Both the position numbers and the translations under genes were made by a program. A stretch of DNA of 64,000 nucleotides. Origin: Streptococcus oralis ATCC 35037 (GTDB taxonomy: Bacteria; Bacillota; Bacilli; Lactobacillales; Streptococcaceae). The stretch is from positions 264,001 to 328,000 of the forward strand of contig NZ_LR134336.1 in the NCBI RefSeq assembly GCF_900637025.1, read 5' to 3'. Each line of letters begins with the position of its first letter. The first letter of the stretch is position 1. Below are positions 9,807 to 20,746 of the stretch, one piece after another. The notes under the pieces were generated by a model. The model saw only the letters and a program-made list of their open reading frames with translations. It had not been told where the DNA came from and ran no database searches.

Positions 9807-11222
9807 ATGAAAGTGCTTAAAAACTACGCCTACAATCTTTCTTATCAATTGTTGGTGATTATACTTCCGATTATTACGACTCCCTATGTAACACGGGTCT
9901 TTTCTTCGGATGATTTAGGGACGTATGGATACTTTAATTCCATTGTCACCTACTTTATTCTCTTAGCGACGTTAGGAGTTGCTAACTATGGTACTAAGGT
10001 CATTTCAGGACATCGTAATGAGATTAATAAAAACTTTTGGGGTATCTACTCTCTACAGTTAGGGGCAACAGTTCTTTCTCTGTCCTTATATGCTCTTCTT
10101 TGTCTGACCCTTCCCTCTATGCAAAATCCGGTAGCCTACATTCTAGGCTTGAGTTTAGTTTCAAAAGGTTTAGACATTTCCTGGCTCTTTCAAGGGCTAG
10201 AAGATTTTCGAAAGATTACTGTTCGAAATATCACAGTTAAACTCGTTGGAGTCATTTCAATCTTCCTCTTTGTCAAATCTGCAAATGACCTATATCTCTA
10301 TGTTTTTTTGCTAACTATATTTGAACTTTTGGGGCAACTAAGTATGTGGTTACCTGCTAGGGAGTTTATCGGTAGTTCTCATTTTAGCATAGAATATGCT
10401 AAGCATCATTTAAAGCCGGTCATATTATTATTCCTTCCTCAAGTAGCTATTTCTTTGTACATTACGCTGGATCGTACCATGCTTGGAGCCTTAGCTTCTA
10501 CAAAAGATGTAGGAATTTATGACCAGGCCCTAAAATTAGTAAATATCCTTCTGACCTTGGTAACTTCCTTGGGAAGCGTTATGTTGCCTCGTGTCGCACA
10601 TTTGTTAGCGACAGGTGATCACAAAGCGGTTAACAAAATGCATGAGATGTCCTTCCTCATTTATAATCTAGTGATTTTCCCAATGATGGCAGGAATTTTA
10701 ATAGTCAATGATGATTTTGTTAGATTTTTCCTTGGGCAGGATTTTCAGGATGCACGTCATGCAATTGCTATTATGATTTTCCGTATGTTCTTTATCGGTT
10801 GGACCAATATCATGGGAATTCAGATACTGATACCTCACAATCAAAATAAAGAATTCATGATTTCAACAACAGCTCCCGCAATTATCAGTGTAGGTTTGAA
10901 CTTACTATTCCTTCCTAAACTTGGATATATCGGAGCAGCCATTGTTTCTGTTTCGACAGAGGCGTTAGTATGGGCGATACAATTATACTTTACCCGTAGA
11001 TACCTAAAAGAAGTTCCAATTATCGGATCTTTGACAAAAATAGTCCTAGCATCAGCTATCATGTATGGCATTCTGCTAGGTTCAAAAACACTTATACAAT
11101 TTTCGCCAACTATAAATGTTTTAGTATTTGCAGGACTTGGTGGAATCATTTATCTTTTTGCAATTCTATCTTTGAAAGTGGTAGATGTAAAAGAATTAAA
11201 ACAAATTATTAGGAAAAACTAG
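9807..11222 (+). CDS. wzx: Polysaccharide flippase Wzx
   Basis: 471 aa, about 12-14 hydrophobic segments, of the polysaccharide transport/MATE-like superfamily. N-terminal motifs (YNLSYQLLVIILPIITTPYVTRVFSSDDLGTYGY region) and FQGLEDFRKIT are typical of streptococcal Wzx proteins. It moves undecaprenyl-linked repeat units across the membrane for Wzy. It ends one base before the next start codon. Confidence 0.93.
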   Translation: MKVLKNYAYNLSYQLLVIILPIITTPYVTRVFSSDDLGTYGYFNSIVTYFILLATLGVANYGTKVISGHRNEINKNFWGIYSLQLGATVLSLSLYALLCLTLPSMQNPVAYILGLSLVSKGLDISWLFQGLEDFRKITVRNITVKLVGVISIFLFVKSANDLYLYVFLLTIFELLGQLSMWLPAREFIGSSHFSIEYAKHHLKPVILLFLPQVAISLYITLDRTMLGALASTKDVGIYDQALKLVNILLTLVTSLGSVMLPRVAHLLATGDHKAVNKMHEMSFLIYNLVIFPMMAGILIVNDDFVRFFLGQDFQDARHAIAIMIFRMFFIGWTNIMGIQILIPHNQNKEFMISTTAPAIISVGLNLLFLPKLGYIGAAIVSVSTEALVWAIQLYFTRRYLKEVPIIGSLTKIVLASAIMYGILLGSKTLIQFSPTINVLVFAGLGGIIYLFAILSLKVVDVKELKQIIRKN

Positions 11223-11223
11223 A

Positions 11224-12222
11224 ATGCAAAAAAATCGGAATATCAGCCTAGATTTATTAAAAGTGCTTGCGTGTATTGGGGTCGTTTTACTCCATACGAC
11301 AATGGGCGGATTTAAAGAGACAGGATCATGGAATCTTTTGGCATATTTATATTATTTAGGTACCTACTCCATTCCCTTGTTTTTTATGGTCAATGGTTAT
11401 TTATTGTTAGGCAAAAGGGAAATAACTTATCCTTACATACTTCAAAAAGTCAAATGGATTCTAATAACAGTGTCATCATGGAACATGATCGTTTGGCTCT
11501 TTAAAAGAGACTTTGCGGTTAATCCAATTAAAAAAATTGTAGGCTCTCTGTTACAAAAAGGGTATTTCTTTCAGTTTTGGTTTTTCGGTGCCTTGATACT
11601 GATTTATTTATGTTTGCCTGTTTTGAAAACAGTTATAAATTCAAAAAGAAAATATGTATACATTCTATCTTTATTGGTGGCAATTGGGTTTATAGTTGAA
11701 TTAGCAAATATTTTCCTTCAGATGCCTATACAAACTCATGTTATGCAAACTTTTAGATTATGGACTTGGTTTTTCTACTATCTTTTAGGTGGTTATATAG
11801 CGCAATTCAATATAGACAACCTCAAATATAGATTTAAAAATTGGATGAAAATAGTTAGCATACTCTTAGCATTGATATCACCAATTATATTGTTTTTCTT
11901 AGCAAAGAATACATACCATAATCTTTTTGCTGAATATTTTTATGATATTCTATTCGTGAAACTTACAAGCTTAGGAATTTTCCTGACTATATTTTCACTG
12001 TCTTTGCATGAAAATGGGAGCAAATGGATTGTTTCTCTCTCTAATCAAACAATGGGAGTTTTCATAATACACACTTATATTATGAAATTGTGGGAAAGGA
12101 TATTTGGTTTTAATTTTGTAGGAGCATATTTACTTTTTGCTCTATTTACTTTAAGTGTTAGTTTTATTATTGTTGGAATGTTAATGAAGATTCCTTACTT
12201 CAATCGAATCGTCAAATTGTAA
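11224..12222 (+). CDS. Acyltransferase family 3, probable O-acetyltransferase
   Basis: 332-aa membrane protein with about ten hydrophobic segments. The N-terminal NISLDLLKVLACIGVVLLHT and the FFMVNGYLLLG segment are hallmarks of acyltransferase-3 enzymes, which O-acetylate cell-surface polysaccharides using cytoplasmic acetyl-CoA. In oral streptococcal polysaccharide loci such genes (wefK type) lie near wzx and glf. The acceptor sugar is unknown. Confidence 0.85.
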   Translation: MQKNRNISLDLLKVLACIGVVLLHTTMGGFKETGSWNLLAYLYYLGTYSIPLFFMVNGYLLLGKREITYPYILQKVKWILITVSSWNMIVWLFKRDFAVNPIKKIVGSLLQKGYFFQFWFFGALILIYLCLPVLKTVINSKRKYVYILSLLVAIGFIVELANIFLQMPIQTHVMQTFRLWTWFFYYLLGGYIAQFNIDNLKYRFKNWMKIVSILLALISPIILFFLAKNTYHNLFAEYFYDILFVKLTSLGIFLTIFSLSLHENGSKWIVSLSNQTMGVFIIHTYIMKLWERIFGFNFVGAYLLFALFTLSVSFIIVGMLMKIPYFNRIVKL

Positions 12223-12234
12223 AAAGGAGAAAAA

Positions 12235-13338
12235 ATGTACGATTATCTTATCGTTGGTGCTGGCTTGTCAGGTGTAATCTTTGCCCACGAAGCTAACAAA
12301 CGTGGCAAGAAAGTCAAGGTGATTGACAAACGTGACCACATCGGTGGAAATATCTACTGTGAAAATGTTGAGGGTATCAATGTCCACAAGTATGGGGCTC
12401 ATATCTTCCATACATCCAATAAAAAGGTCTGGGACTATGTCAATCAGTTTGCAGAGTTTAACAATTACATCAATTCCCCTATCGCCAACTATCAAGGGCA
12501 TCTTTACAATCTGCCTTTTAACATGAACACTTTCTACGCCTTGTGGGGAACAAAGACACCTCAAGAAGTCAAGGACAAGATTGCTGAGCAGACGACTCAC
12601 ATGCAAGATGTTGAGCCAAAAAACTTAGAGGAACAAGCCATTAAGTTGATTGGTATGGATGTCTATGAAAAGCTAATCAAGGGCTATACCGAAAAGCAAT
12701 GGGGACGTTCCGCTACTGAACTGCCACCCTTTATCATCAAGCGTTTGCCAGTTCGATTGACCTATGATAACAATTATTTCAACGACCGTTACCAAGGAAT
12801 TCCAATTGGTGGTTACAATGTCATCATCGAAAAGTTGTTGGAAGGAATCGAAGTAGAGCTCAATACCGATTTCTTTGCAAATCGGGAGAACTTGGAGGCT
12901 TCAGCAACTAAGCTTGTCTTCACAGGGATGATTGACCAGTTCTTTGACTATAAGTTTGGTGAACTAGAGTATCGCAGTCTCCGTTTTGAGCATGAGATTT
13001 TGGACCAAGAAAATCATCAAGGAAATGCCGTAGTCAACTATACTGAACGTGATATTCCCTATACGCGAATCATCGAACACAAACATTTTGAGTTTGGGAC
13101 TCAGGCCAAGACCGTTATTACTCGTGAATATCCAGCAGATTGGAAGAGAGGAGATGAACCTTACTATCCAATCAATGATGCCAAAAACAATGCTATTTAT
13201 GAGCAGTATCTAGCAGAAGCCGAGAAAAATGGACGCGTGATCTTCTGTGGTCGCTTGGCAGATTATAAATACTATGATATGCATGTGACTGTTGAACGTG
13301 CATTGGATGTGGTAGAAGAAGAACTAGGGAGTATCTAG
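12235..13338 (+). CDS. glf: UDP-galactopyranose mutase
   Basis: FAD-dependent interconversion of UDP-galactopyranose and UDP-galactofuranose. It is 367 aa. The dinucleotide-binding motif is at the N-terminus (YLIVGAGLSGVIFA), with KRDHIGGNIYCE, YGAHIFHT and EKQWGRSATELPPFIIKRLPVR, all strongly conserved in Glf. It implies galactofuranose in the polymer and pairs with the transferase encoded next. AAAGGAG precedes the ATG. Confidence 0.97.
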   Translation: MYDYLIVGAGLSGVIFAHEANKRGKKVKVIDKRDHIGGNIYCENVEGINVHKYGAHIFHTSNKKVWDYVNQFAEFNNYINSPIANYQGHLYNLPFNMNTFYALWGTKTPQEVKDKIAEQTTHMQDVEPKNLEEQAIKLIGMDVYEKLIKGYTEKQWGRSATELPPFIIKRLPVRLTYDNNYFNDRYQGIPIGGYNVIIEKLLEGIEVELNTDFFANRENLEASATKLVFTGMIDQFFDYKFGELEYRSLRFEHEILDQENHQGNAVVNYTERDIPYTRIIEHKHFEFGTQAKTVITREYPADWKRGDEPYYPINDAKNNAIYEQYLAEAEKNGRVIFCGRLADYKYYDMHVTVERALDVVEEELGSI

Positions 13339-13365
13339 AAACTTCACAGATAAAGGGGAGAAAAG

Positions 13366-14418
13366 GTGAAATATTATCTGAAAGATTCATTTCTGCATAA
13401 TGCACATGAAAAGAATGCAGGGAGTAAGGCACGAAATGACGTGGAAACTATTCTAATCTCAGAGGGTTATGAGGGCTTGGAGCTCAAGGTTGAAAATTGG
13501 TATAAGATGAATTTCTTTAAAGCTCAACAACACAAAAATCGTGCGACCAAGTCTGTGTTTGATCAGTTGGGAGCCGGAGATGAATTGGTGATTCAGTTCC
13601 CTATTATCCACCATACATTTTTCATCTCACAACTCATCAAGCAGGCGCAAAAGAGAGGAGCAAAATTCTATCTTTTGATCCATGATATTGAAACCTTGCG
13701 TCATGCTGCAGGTTCGGAAGTGAAATTTCGTCATAAAGTGCGCAATTACTTCCAGGAAAAGAAAGCTTTGATGTCAGTGGATGGCATTATCGTTCATAAC
13801 GATATCATGAAGAAAGTTCTGGTAGGTCAAGGAGTGCCAGCAGATAAAATGGTTAGTTTGGAGATTTTTGACTATCTGATTCCTAACTTTGAGGTACAAA
13901 CTCTTCCTCAAAAAGACCAACCTATTATCGTAGCTGGAAATTTGAACCCTGCAAAGTCAGGTTATCTTTATAACTTGCCAGACCAGCCCGCCTATAACTT
14001 GTATGGGGTGGGCTACGATGAAAGTCGTGCATTGAAAAACACTAGCTACTTTGGTTCCTTTATGCCAGATGACCTCCCCGCTGCTCTTGAAGGTAGTTTT
14101 GGTTTGGTATGGGACGGAGACAGCTCAGAAACCTGCCAAGGTTCTTACGGAAACTATCTACGCTTTAACAACTCGCACAAGGCCTCTCTCTACTTAGCTT
14201 CAGGTTTTCCCCTAATAGTCTGGAAAGAGTCGGCTCTCGCACATTTTGTTCTGGATAAACAGTGTGGTCTAGCAGTTGATTCTCTACACGACCTCCAAAA
14301 AGTACTAGATGATTTGACACTTCAAGACTACAAGGAACTTTCAGAACAAGCTAGGAAAGTTGGAGCTGCTCTTCGAGACGGAGCCTATTTAAAAGCTGCC
14401 TTATCCAAATTGAAGTAA
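13366..14418 (+). CDS. Probable galactofuranosyltransferase (Gtf3/WbbI-like)
   Basis: 350 aa starting at GTG 13366, with GGGGAGAAAAG 5-15 nt upstream and no ATG nearby. The N-terminal half (YLKDSFLHNAHEKNAGSKAR; LLIHDIETLRHA) and the C-terminal GNLNPAKSGYLYNLP and LVWDGDSSETCQGSYGNYLR match the Gtf3/beta-1,6-galactofuranosyltransferase group. Position directly after glf supports UDP-Galf as donor. The sugar and linkage are inferred from that group and from context. Confidence 0.8.
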   Translation: MKYYLKDSFLHNAHEKNAGSKARNDVETILISEGYEGLELKVENWYKMNFFKAQQHKNRATKSVFDQLGAGDELVIQFPIIHHTFFISQLIKQAQKRGAKFYLLIHDIETLRHAAGSEVKFRHKVRNYFQEKKALMSVDGIIVHNDIMKKVLVGQGVPADKMVSLEIFDYLIPNFEVQTLPQKDQPIIVAGNLNPAKSGYLYNLPDQPAYNLYGVGYDESRALKNTSYFGSFMPDDLPAALEGSFGLVWDGDSSETCQGSYGNYLRFNNSHKASLYLASGFPLIVWKESALAHFVLDKQCGLAVDSLHDLQKVLDDLTLQDYKELSEQARKVGAALRDGAYLKAALSKLK

Positions 14419-14448
14419 ATTCCTTAGGGAATTTGGGACAAAATGAAA

Positions 14449-14454
14449 TATAAT
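14449..14454 (+). promoter_or_regulatory. Possible -10 element ahead of rmlA
   Basis: TATAAT lies 36 nt before the rmlA start in the 71-bp gap after the galactofuranosyltransferase gene. I see no convincing -35 at 16-18 bp. It could give rmlA-rmlC-rmlB a separate, weaker promoter. Confidence 0.35.
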
Positions 14455-14489
14455 ATAGGATAGGTAATTAGCCAGAAAGGAAGCCTATT

Positions 14490-15359
14490 ATGAAAGGTAT
14501 TATTCTTGCGGGTGGTTCGGGAACGCGCCTGTACCCACTTACTCGAGCTGCGTCAAAACAGCTGATGCCGGTTTATGATAAACCCATGATTTACTATCCT
14601 TTGTCAACCTTGATGTTGGCAGGGATTAAGGACATTTTGATCATCTCAACACCACAGGATTTACCCCGTTTTAAGGACCTGCTCTTGGATGGTTCCGAAT
14701 TTGGAATCAAGCTTTCCTATGCGGAACAGCCTAGTCCCGACGGACTTGCTCAGGCTTTTCTTATTGGTGAAGAATTTATCGGCGACGATAGTGTTGCTTT
14801 GATCTTGGGGGATAATATCTATCATGGACCTGGTTTGAGCAGAATGCTTCAAAAGGCAGCTAAGAAAGAGAAGGGTGCGACTGTTTTTGGCTACCAAGTG
14901 AAGGATCCAGAGCGTTTTGGTGTGGTCGAGTTTGATACAGACATGAATGCTATTTCCATAGAAGAAAAACCGGGGAATCCTCGCTCTAACTATGCAGTGA
15001 CAGGTCTTTATTTCTATGACAATGACGTTGTGGAGATTGCCAAACAGATAAAACCAAGTGCACGTGGTGAGTTGGAAATCACAGATGTCAACAATGCTTA
15101 TTTGAAACGTGGAGATCTTTCTGTTGAGGTGATGGGCCGTGGTTTTGCTTGGTTGGATACTGGGACACACGAGAGCTTGTTAGAGGCTTCCCAATATATC
15201 GAAACGGTTCAACGAATGCAAAATCTCCAGGTTGCAAATCTGGAAGAAATTGCCTATCGAATGGGTTATATCAGCCGTGAAGATGTACTGGAATTGGCGC
15301 AACCTCTTAAGAAGAATGAATACGGACAATACCTGCTCCGTTTGATTGGAGAAATCTAG
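14490..15359 (+). CDS. rmlA: Glucose-1-phosphate thymidylyltransferase
   Basis: First step of dTDP-L-rhamnose synthesis: dTTP plus glucose-1-P gives dTDP-glucose. It is 289 aa, the standard length. The nucleotidyltransferase signature [20 protein letters not shown] opens the protein; LGDNIYHG and [13 protein letters not shown] are also present. AGAAAGGAAG lies just upstream of the ATG. It abuts rmlC with no gap. Confidence 0.97.
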   Translation: MKGIILAGGSGTRLYPLTRAASKQLMPVYDKPMIYYPLSTLMLAGIKDILIISTPQDLPRFKDLLLDGSEFGIKLSYAEQPSPDGLAQAFLIGEEFIGDDSVALILGDNIYHGPGLSRMLQKAAKKEKGATVFGYQVKDPERFGVVEFDTDMNAISIEEKPGNPRSNYAVTGLYFYDNDVVEIAKQIKPSARGELEITDVNNAYLKRGDLSVEVMGRGFAWLDTGTHESLLEASQYIETVQRMQNLQVANLEEIAYRMGYISREDVLELAQPLKKNEYGQYLLRLIGEI

Positions 15360-15953
15360 ATGACAGATAATTTTTTCGGCAAAACACTAGCAGTGCGTAA
15401 GATTGATGCCATTCCAGGTATGTTAGAGTTTGACATTCCAGTTCATGGAGACAATCGTGGCTGGTTTAAGGAAAATTTTCAGAAAGAAAAGATGCTACCG
15501 CTTGGTTTTCCTGAAAGCTTCTTTGCTGAAGGAAAACTGCAAAACAATGTCAGCTTTTCTCGCAAAAATGTTCTTCGAGGTCTCCATGCTGAACCTTGGG
15601 ACAAGTATATCTCAGTAGCAGATGGTGGCAAGGTTCTGGGTTCTTGGGTTGACCTACGTGAAGGTGAGACTTTTGGAAATGTTTATCAGACCGAGATTGA
15701 TGCAAGTAAGGGAATCTTTGTCCCTCGTGGCGTAGCCAATGGTTTCCAAGTCCTCTCGGATACAGTTTCTTATAGCTATCTAGTTAATGACTACTGGGCA
15801 CTTGAACTCAAACCGAAATACGCCTTTGTCAACTATGCAGACCCAGCTTTGGGAATCCAGTGGGAAAACCTAGCAGAGGCAGAAGTTTCGGAAGCAGATA
15901 AACATCATCCACTGCTTAAGGATGTCAAACTACTAAGAAAAGAAGATTTGTAA
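15360..15953 (+). CDS. rmlC: dTDP-4-dehydrorhamnose 3,5-epimerase
   Basis: Cupin-fold epimerase, 197 aa, third step in dTDP-rhamnose synthesis. HGDNRGWFKENFQ and the NVSFSRKNVLRGLHAEPWDK region carry the conserved catalytic His and substrate-binding residues, and VPRGVANGFQVLSD is also typical. Its ATG begins immediately after the rmlA stop. The streptococcal order rmlA-rmlC-rmlB is kept, but a foreign-looking ORF has been added after this gene. Confidence 0.96.
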   Translation: MTDNFFGKTLAVRKIDAIPGMLEFDIPVHGDNRGWFKENFQKEKMLPLGFPESFFAEGKLQNNVSFSRKNVLRGLHAEPWDKYISVADGGKVLGSWVDLREGETFGNVYQTEIDASKGIFVPRGVANGFQVLSDTVSYSYLVNDYWALELKPKYAFVNYADPALGIQWENLAEAEVSEADKHHPLLKDVKLLRKEDL

Positions 15954-15956
15954 AGT

Positions 15957-17544
<1,588 letters not shown>

Positions 17545-17553
17545 TCAGATACT

Positions 17554-17587
17554 AAAAAGCAAGAGACTTTGAGTTCTCTTGCTTTTT
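17554..17587. terminator. Bidirectional terminator between rmlB and rmlD
   Basis: Perfect 13-bp stem AAAAAGCAAGAGA / TCTCTTGCTTTTT with an 8-nt loop. The A and T runs at the two ends make it usable by both convergent genes. Confidence 0.85.
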
Positions 17588-17604
17588 ATGTATGTCGTAA
17601 TCTG

Positions 17605-18459
17605 TTATTTTCTTACTTCTTGTTTATAAAATTCTTTAAGGGCATCTTGCCAGGTTGGAATAACGAAACCTGTCGCCTTCGCTTTGGCTAAACTCATGGT
17701 CGAGTTGAGGGGGCGTTTAGCCTTGGCAGGAAACTTGCTGGAGTCTACTGGAACTACTTCAACATCACTGTCTTTAAGAATCTCGACAGCGAAGTCATAC
17801 CAAGTGGTATCTTCAGTGGAGTCATTTGATAAGTGGTAGTAGCCATACTCTTTTTGATTCTCAGTCAGGTAGGTCATAAACTCAGCCAAGGTACGTGTCC
17901 AAGTTGGGCGGCCGTGTTGGTCGTTGACAACAGTGAGAGTTTTATGGGTTTTGGCAAGATTTTGCATGGTAAAGACAAAGTTTTTGCCATAATTTCCAAA
18001 GACCCAAGCAGTACGGATGATATAATGTTGTGACGTAAGGCTTTCAACAAGTTCCTCACCCATTCTCTTGGTACGCCCGTACTCTGTCTGCGGACTAGGT
18101 AGGTCATCGACTTCCCATTCTTGTCTTACTGGTTTTTTCCCATCAAAGACATAGTCTGTCGAGATATAGACCAGAGTAGCTCCGTATTTCTCAGAGGCCT
18201 TGGCTACATTTTCAGTTCCAGTTACGTTGATGGCAAAATCCAGTTCTTTTCCCTCATCTTCTGCCGCATCAACAGCAGTATAAGCTGCACAATGATAGAC
18301 CAGAGTTGGATTAACCTCGGCAAAGACTTTCTCAACCATTTCAGCATTGGTGATATCCATTTCGACCACATCCACGGCAACATAGTCCACATTTCGTTCA
18401 TCTAGTAAATAACGTAGTTCGGTACCGAGTTGACCATTTGCACCTGTAATTAATATCAT
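17605..18459 (-). CDS. rmlD: dTDP-4-dehydrorhamnose reductase
   Basis: Last step of dTDP-L-rhamnose synthesis, 284 aa. N-terminal NAD(P)-binding motif MILITGANGQLGTEL, with YISTDYVFDG, YGRTKRMGEE (Tyr-x3-Lys) and RTAWVFG. AGGAGAAG precedes the ATG. It is on the strand opposite to rmlA-C-B and convergent with rmlB, whereas the usual pneumococcal arrangement is collinear rmlACBD. It therefore needs its own promoter in the 180-bp gap shared with aliA. Confidence 0.95.
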   Translation of the reverse strand: MILITGANGQLGTELRYLLDERNVDYVAVDVVEMDITNAEMVEKVFAEVNPTLVYHCAAYTAVDAAEDEGKELDFAINVTGTENVAKASEKYGATLVYISTDYVFDGKKPVRQEWEVDDLPSPQTEYGRTKRMGEELVESLTSQHYIIRTAWVFGNYGKNFVFTMQNLAKTHKTLTVVNDQHGRPTWTRTLAEFMTYLTENQKEYGYYHLSNDSTEDTTWYDFAVEILKDSDVEVVPVDSSKFPAKAKRPLNSTMSLAKAKATGFVIPTWQDALKEFYKQEVRK

Positions 18460-18622
18460 TGTCTTCTCCTTAACTTTTCTTCTATCTAATCATAGCAAAA
18501 AAATGATAAAAAATCTGATTTTTGGCCCTTGTTTTGCTGGTTTAAGATATAAAAATATAGTATTAGAGAATAATAATTTTATAATAGAAAACTTATTTTT
18601 CAGAATTTACCAAATTAATTCA

Positions 18623-18637
18623 AAAATTCTGAAAATT
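18623..18637 (+). promoter_or_regulatory. Candidate CodY-binding site upstream of aliA
   Basis: AAAATTCTGAAAATT matches the CodY consensus AATTTTCWGAAAATT at 13 of 15 positions. It ends 3 bp before the aliA -35 box, where binding would interfere with RNA polymerase. CodY commonly represses peptide and amino-acid uptake genes in streptococci. Confidence 0.55.
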
Positions 18638-18640
18638 ATA

Positions 18641-18669
18641 TTGACATGTTTCTGAAAAGGGACTATAAT
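18641..18669 (+). promoter_or_regulatory. aliA promoter
   Basis: Consensus -35 TTGACA (18641-18646), 17-bp spacer, consensus -10 TATAAT (18664-18669). The start codon is 28 nt further on. Confidence 0.9.
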
Positions 18670-18696
18670 GGGGTGAAAGTTTTAAAGGAGAAAACA

Positions 18697-20679
18697 ATGA
18701 AAAGTTCAAAACTACTTGCCCTTGCGGGTGTGACGTTATTGGCAGCTGCGACTCTGGCTGCGTGCTCTGGATCAAGTTCAAATGCTAAAGGTGAGAAAAC
18801 ATTCTCATACATTTACGAAACGGATCCTGATAACCTAAACTATTTGACAACTGGTAAGGCAGCTACAGCAAATATTACGAGCAACGTTATCGATGGTTTG
18901 CTTGAAAATGACCGCTACGGTAACTTTGTACCATCTATGGCTGAGAATTGGTCTGTATCTAAGGATGGATTGACTTACACGTATACACTCCGAAAGGATG
19001 CAAAATGGTATACATCTGAAGGTGAGGAGTATGCAGAAGTTAAAGCTCAAGACTTTGTAACTGGTCTTAAGTATGCTGCTGATAAGAAATCAGATGGTCT
19101 TTACCTGGTTCAGGAATCTATCAAGGGATTGGATGCTTACGTCAAAGGAGAAATTACAGATTTTTCTCAAGTAGGAATCAAAGCTCTTGATGATTATACC
19201 GTTCAATACACATTGAACAAGCCAGAAAGTTTCTGGAATTCTAAGACAACAATGGGTGTTCTGGCTCCTGTTAATGAAGAATTTTTGAACTCTAAAGGGG
19301 ATGACTTTGCTAAAGGTACGGACCCAAGCAGCATTCTCTATAATGGACCATTCTTACTCAAATCAATCGTAGCCAAATCATCAGTCGAGTTCGAAAAGAA
19401 TCCAAACTATTGGGACAAAGACAATGTCCATCTTGATAAAGTGAAATTATCCTTCTGGGATGGTCAAGATACTAATAAGCCAACTGAAGCTTTCAAAGAC
19501 GGTAGCTTTACAATGGCTCGCCTCTTCCCAACAAGTGCTAGTTACTCAGAGACTGAAAAAACATTCAAAGACAATATCGTTTATACCCAACAAGATTCTA
19601 CTACTTATTTAGTAGGCACAAATATCGATCGCCAGTCTTATAAGTACACTTCTAAGACAACAGATGAGGAAAAAGTATCAACCAAGAAGGCACTTTTGAA
19701 TAAGGACTTCCGTCAAGCTATTGCATTTGGTTTTGACAGAACAGCCTACGCTTCTCAAGTAAATGGTGCAAGCGGGGCTACTAAACTGCTTCGTAACTTA
19801 TTTGTTCCTCCTACATTTGTACAGGCAGATGGGAAAAACTTTGGGGAATTAGTTAAGGAAAAATTGGTGACCTATGGAGATGAGTGGAGCAACGTAAACT
19901 TGGATGATGCCCAAGATGGACTCTACAATCCTGACAAAGCCAAAGCAGAGTTCGCTAAAGCTAAGGCGGCCCTTCAAGCGGAAGGTGTGAAATTCCCAAT
20001 CCACTTGGATATGCCTGTAGATCAAACCAATACAACAAAAGTTCAACGTGTTCAATCTTTTAAACAGTCAGTTGAAGAAAATCTAGGATCAGATAATGTG
20101 GTTATCGACATCCAACAGCTCCAAAAAGATGATGTTCAAAACATTACCTACTTCGCTGAAACTGCGGCTGGAGAAGACTGGGATATCTCAGATAACGTGG
20201 GTTGGTCTCCAGACTATATCGATCCATCTACTTATCTTGATATTATCAAGCCTTCTGTAGGAGAAAATACGAAAACATATCTAGGATTTGATTCTGGGAC
20301 AAACAACGCTGCGGCTAAGCAAGTTGGTTTAGAAGATTACGAAAAAATGGTTGTGGAAGCTGGTGAAGAAACCACTGATGTTTCAAAACGTTATGAGAAA
20401 TATGCTGCTGCCCAAGCTTGGTTGACAGACAGTGCCTTGCTCATTCCAACAACTTCTCAAACTGGTCGTCCAATGTTGTCTAAGATGGTACCATTTACAC
20501 TTCCATTTGCATACTCTGGTAACAAGGGTATGAGTGAAGCCCTTTTGTACAAATATCTAGAAGTACAAGATAAGGCAGTGACAACAGAAGAATACCAAAA
20601 AGCTCAAGAAAAATGGTTGAAAGAAAAAGAAGAGTCAAATAAAAAGGCCCAAGAAGAACTCGCAAACCATGTGAAATAA
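18697..20679 (+). CDS. aliA: AliA-like oligopeptide-binding lipoprotein
   Basis: 660-aa SBP-family 5 substrate-binding protein that delivers oligopeptides to the Ami permease. Lipoprotein signal: hydrophobic LLALAGVTLLAAATL then LAAC with the lipidated Cys at residue 23. The body carries the typical YETDPDNLNYL and GPFLLKSI motifs. I choose ATG 18697 because AAAGGAG precedes it; an in-frame ATG at 18646 overlaps the promoter. In pneumococcus aliA marks the downstream border of the cps locus, as here. Confidence 0.95.
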   Translation: MKSSKLLALAGVTLLAAATLAACSGSSSNAKGEKTFSYIYETDPDNLNYLTTGKAATANITSNVIDGLLENDRYGNFVPSMAENWSVSKDGLTYTYTLRKDAKWYTSEGEEYAEVKAQDFVTGLKYAADKKSDGLYLVQESIKGLDAYVKGEITDFSQVGIKALDDYTVQYTLNKPESFWNSKTTMGVLAPVNEEFLNSKGDDFAKGTDPSSILYNGPFLLKSIVAKSSVEFEKNPNYWDKDNVHLDKVKLSFWDGQDTNKPTEAFKDGSFTMARLFPTSASYSETEKTFKDNIVYTQQDSTTYLVGTNIDRQSYKYTSKTTDEEKVSTKKALLNKDFRQAIAFGFDRTAYASQVNGASGATKLLRNLFVPPTFVQADGKNFGELVKEKLVTYGDEWSNVNLDDAQDGLYNPDKAKAEFAKAKAALQAEGVKFPIHLDMPVDQTNTTKVQRVQSFKQSVEENLGSDNVVIDIQQLQKDDVQNITYFAETAAGEDWDISDNVGWSPDYIDPSTYLDIIKPSVGENTKTYLGFDSGTNNAAAKQVGLEDYEKMVVEAGEETTDVSKRYEKYAAAQAWLTDSALLIPTTSQTGRPMLSKMVPFTLPFAYSGNKGMSEALLYKYLEVQDKAVTTEEYQKAQEKWLKEKEESNKKAQEELANHVK

Positions 20680-20691
20680 CTTTAAAAAAGT

Positions 20692-20732
20692 AAAGGATTT
20701 AGCCATTGATATGATGGTTAAGTCCTTTTTTA
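20692..20732 (+). terminator. aliA terminator
   Basis: Stem of about 15 bp (AAAGGATTTAGCCAT with ATGGTTAAGTCCTTT, G-U tolerated), 7-nt loop, then a T run. Confidence 0.85.
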
Positions 20733-20746
20733 TCTTGGTATAAGTC

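Noticed and set aside
12268-12606. Antisense 112-codon frame within glf
   Set aside because: Shadow of a strongly conserved gene on the other strand, with no start signal.
18646-18696. Earlier in-frame ATG for aliA
   Set aside because: It overlaps the -35/-10 promoter elements and would disrupt the lipoprotein signal.
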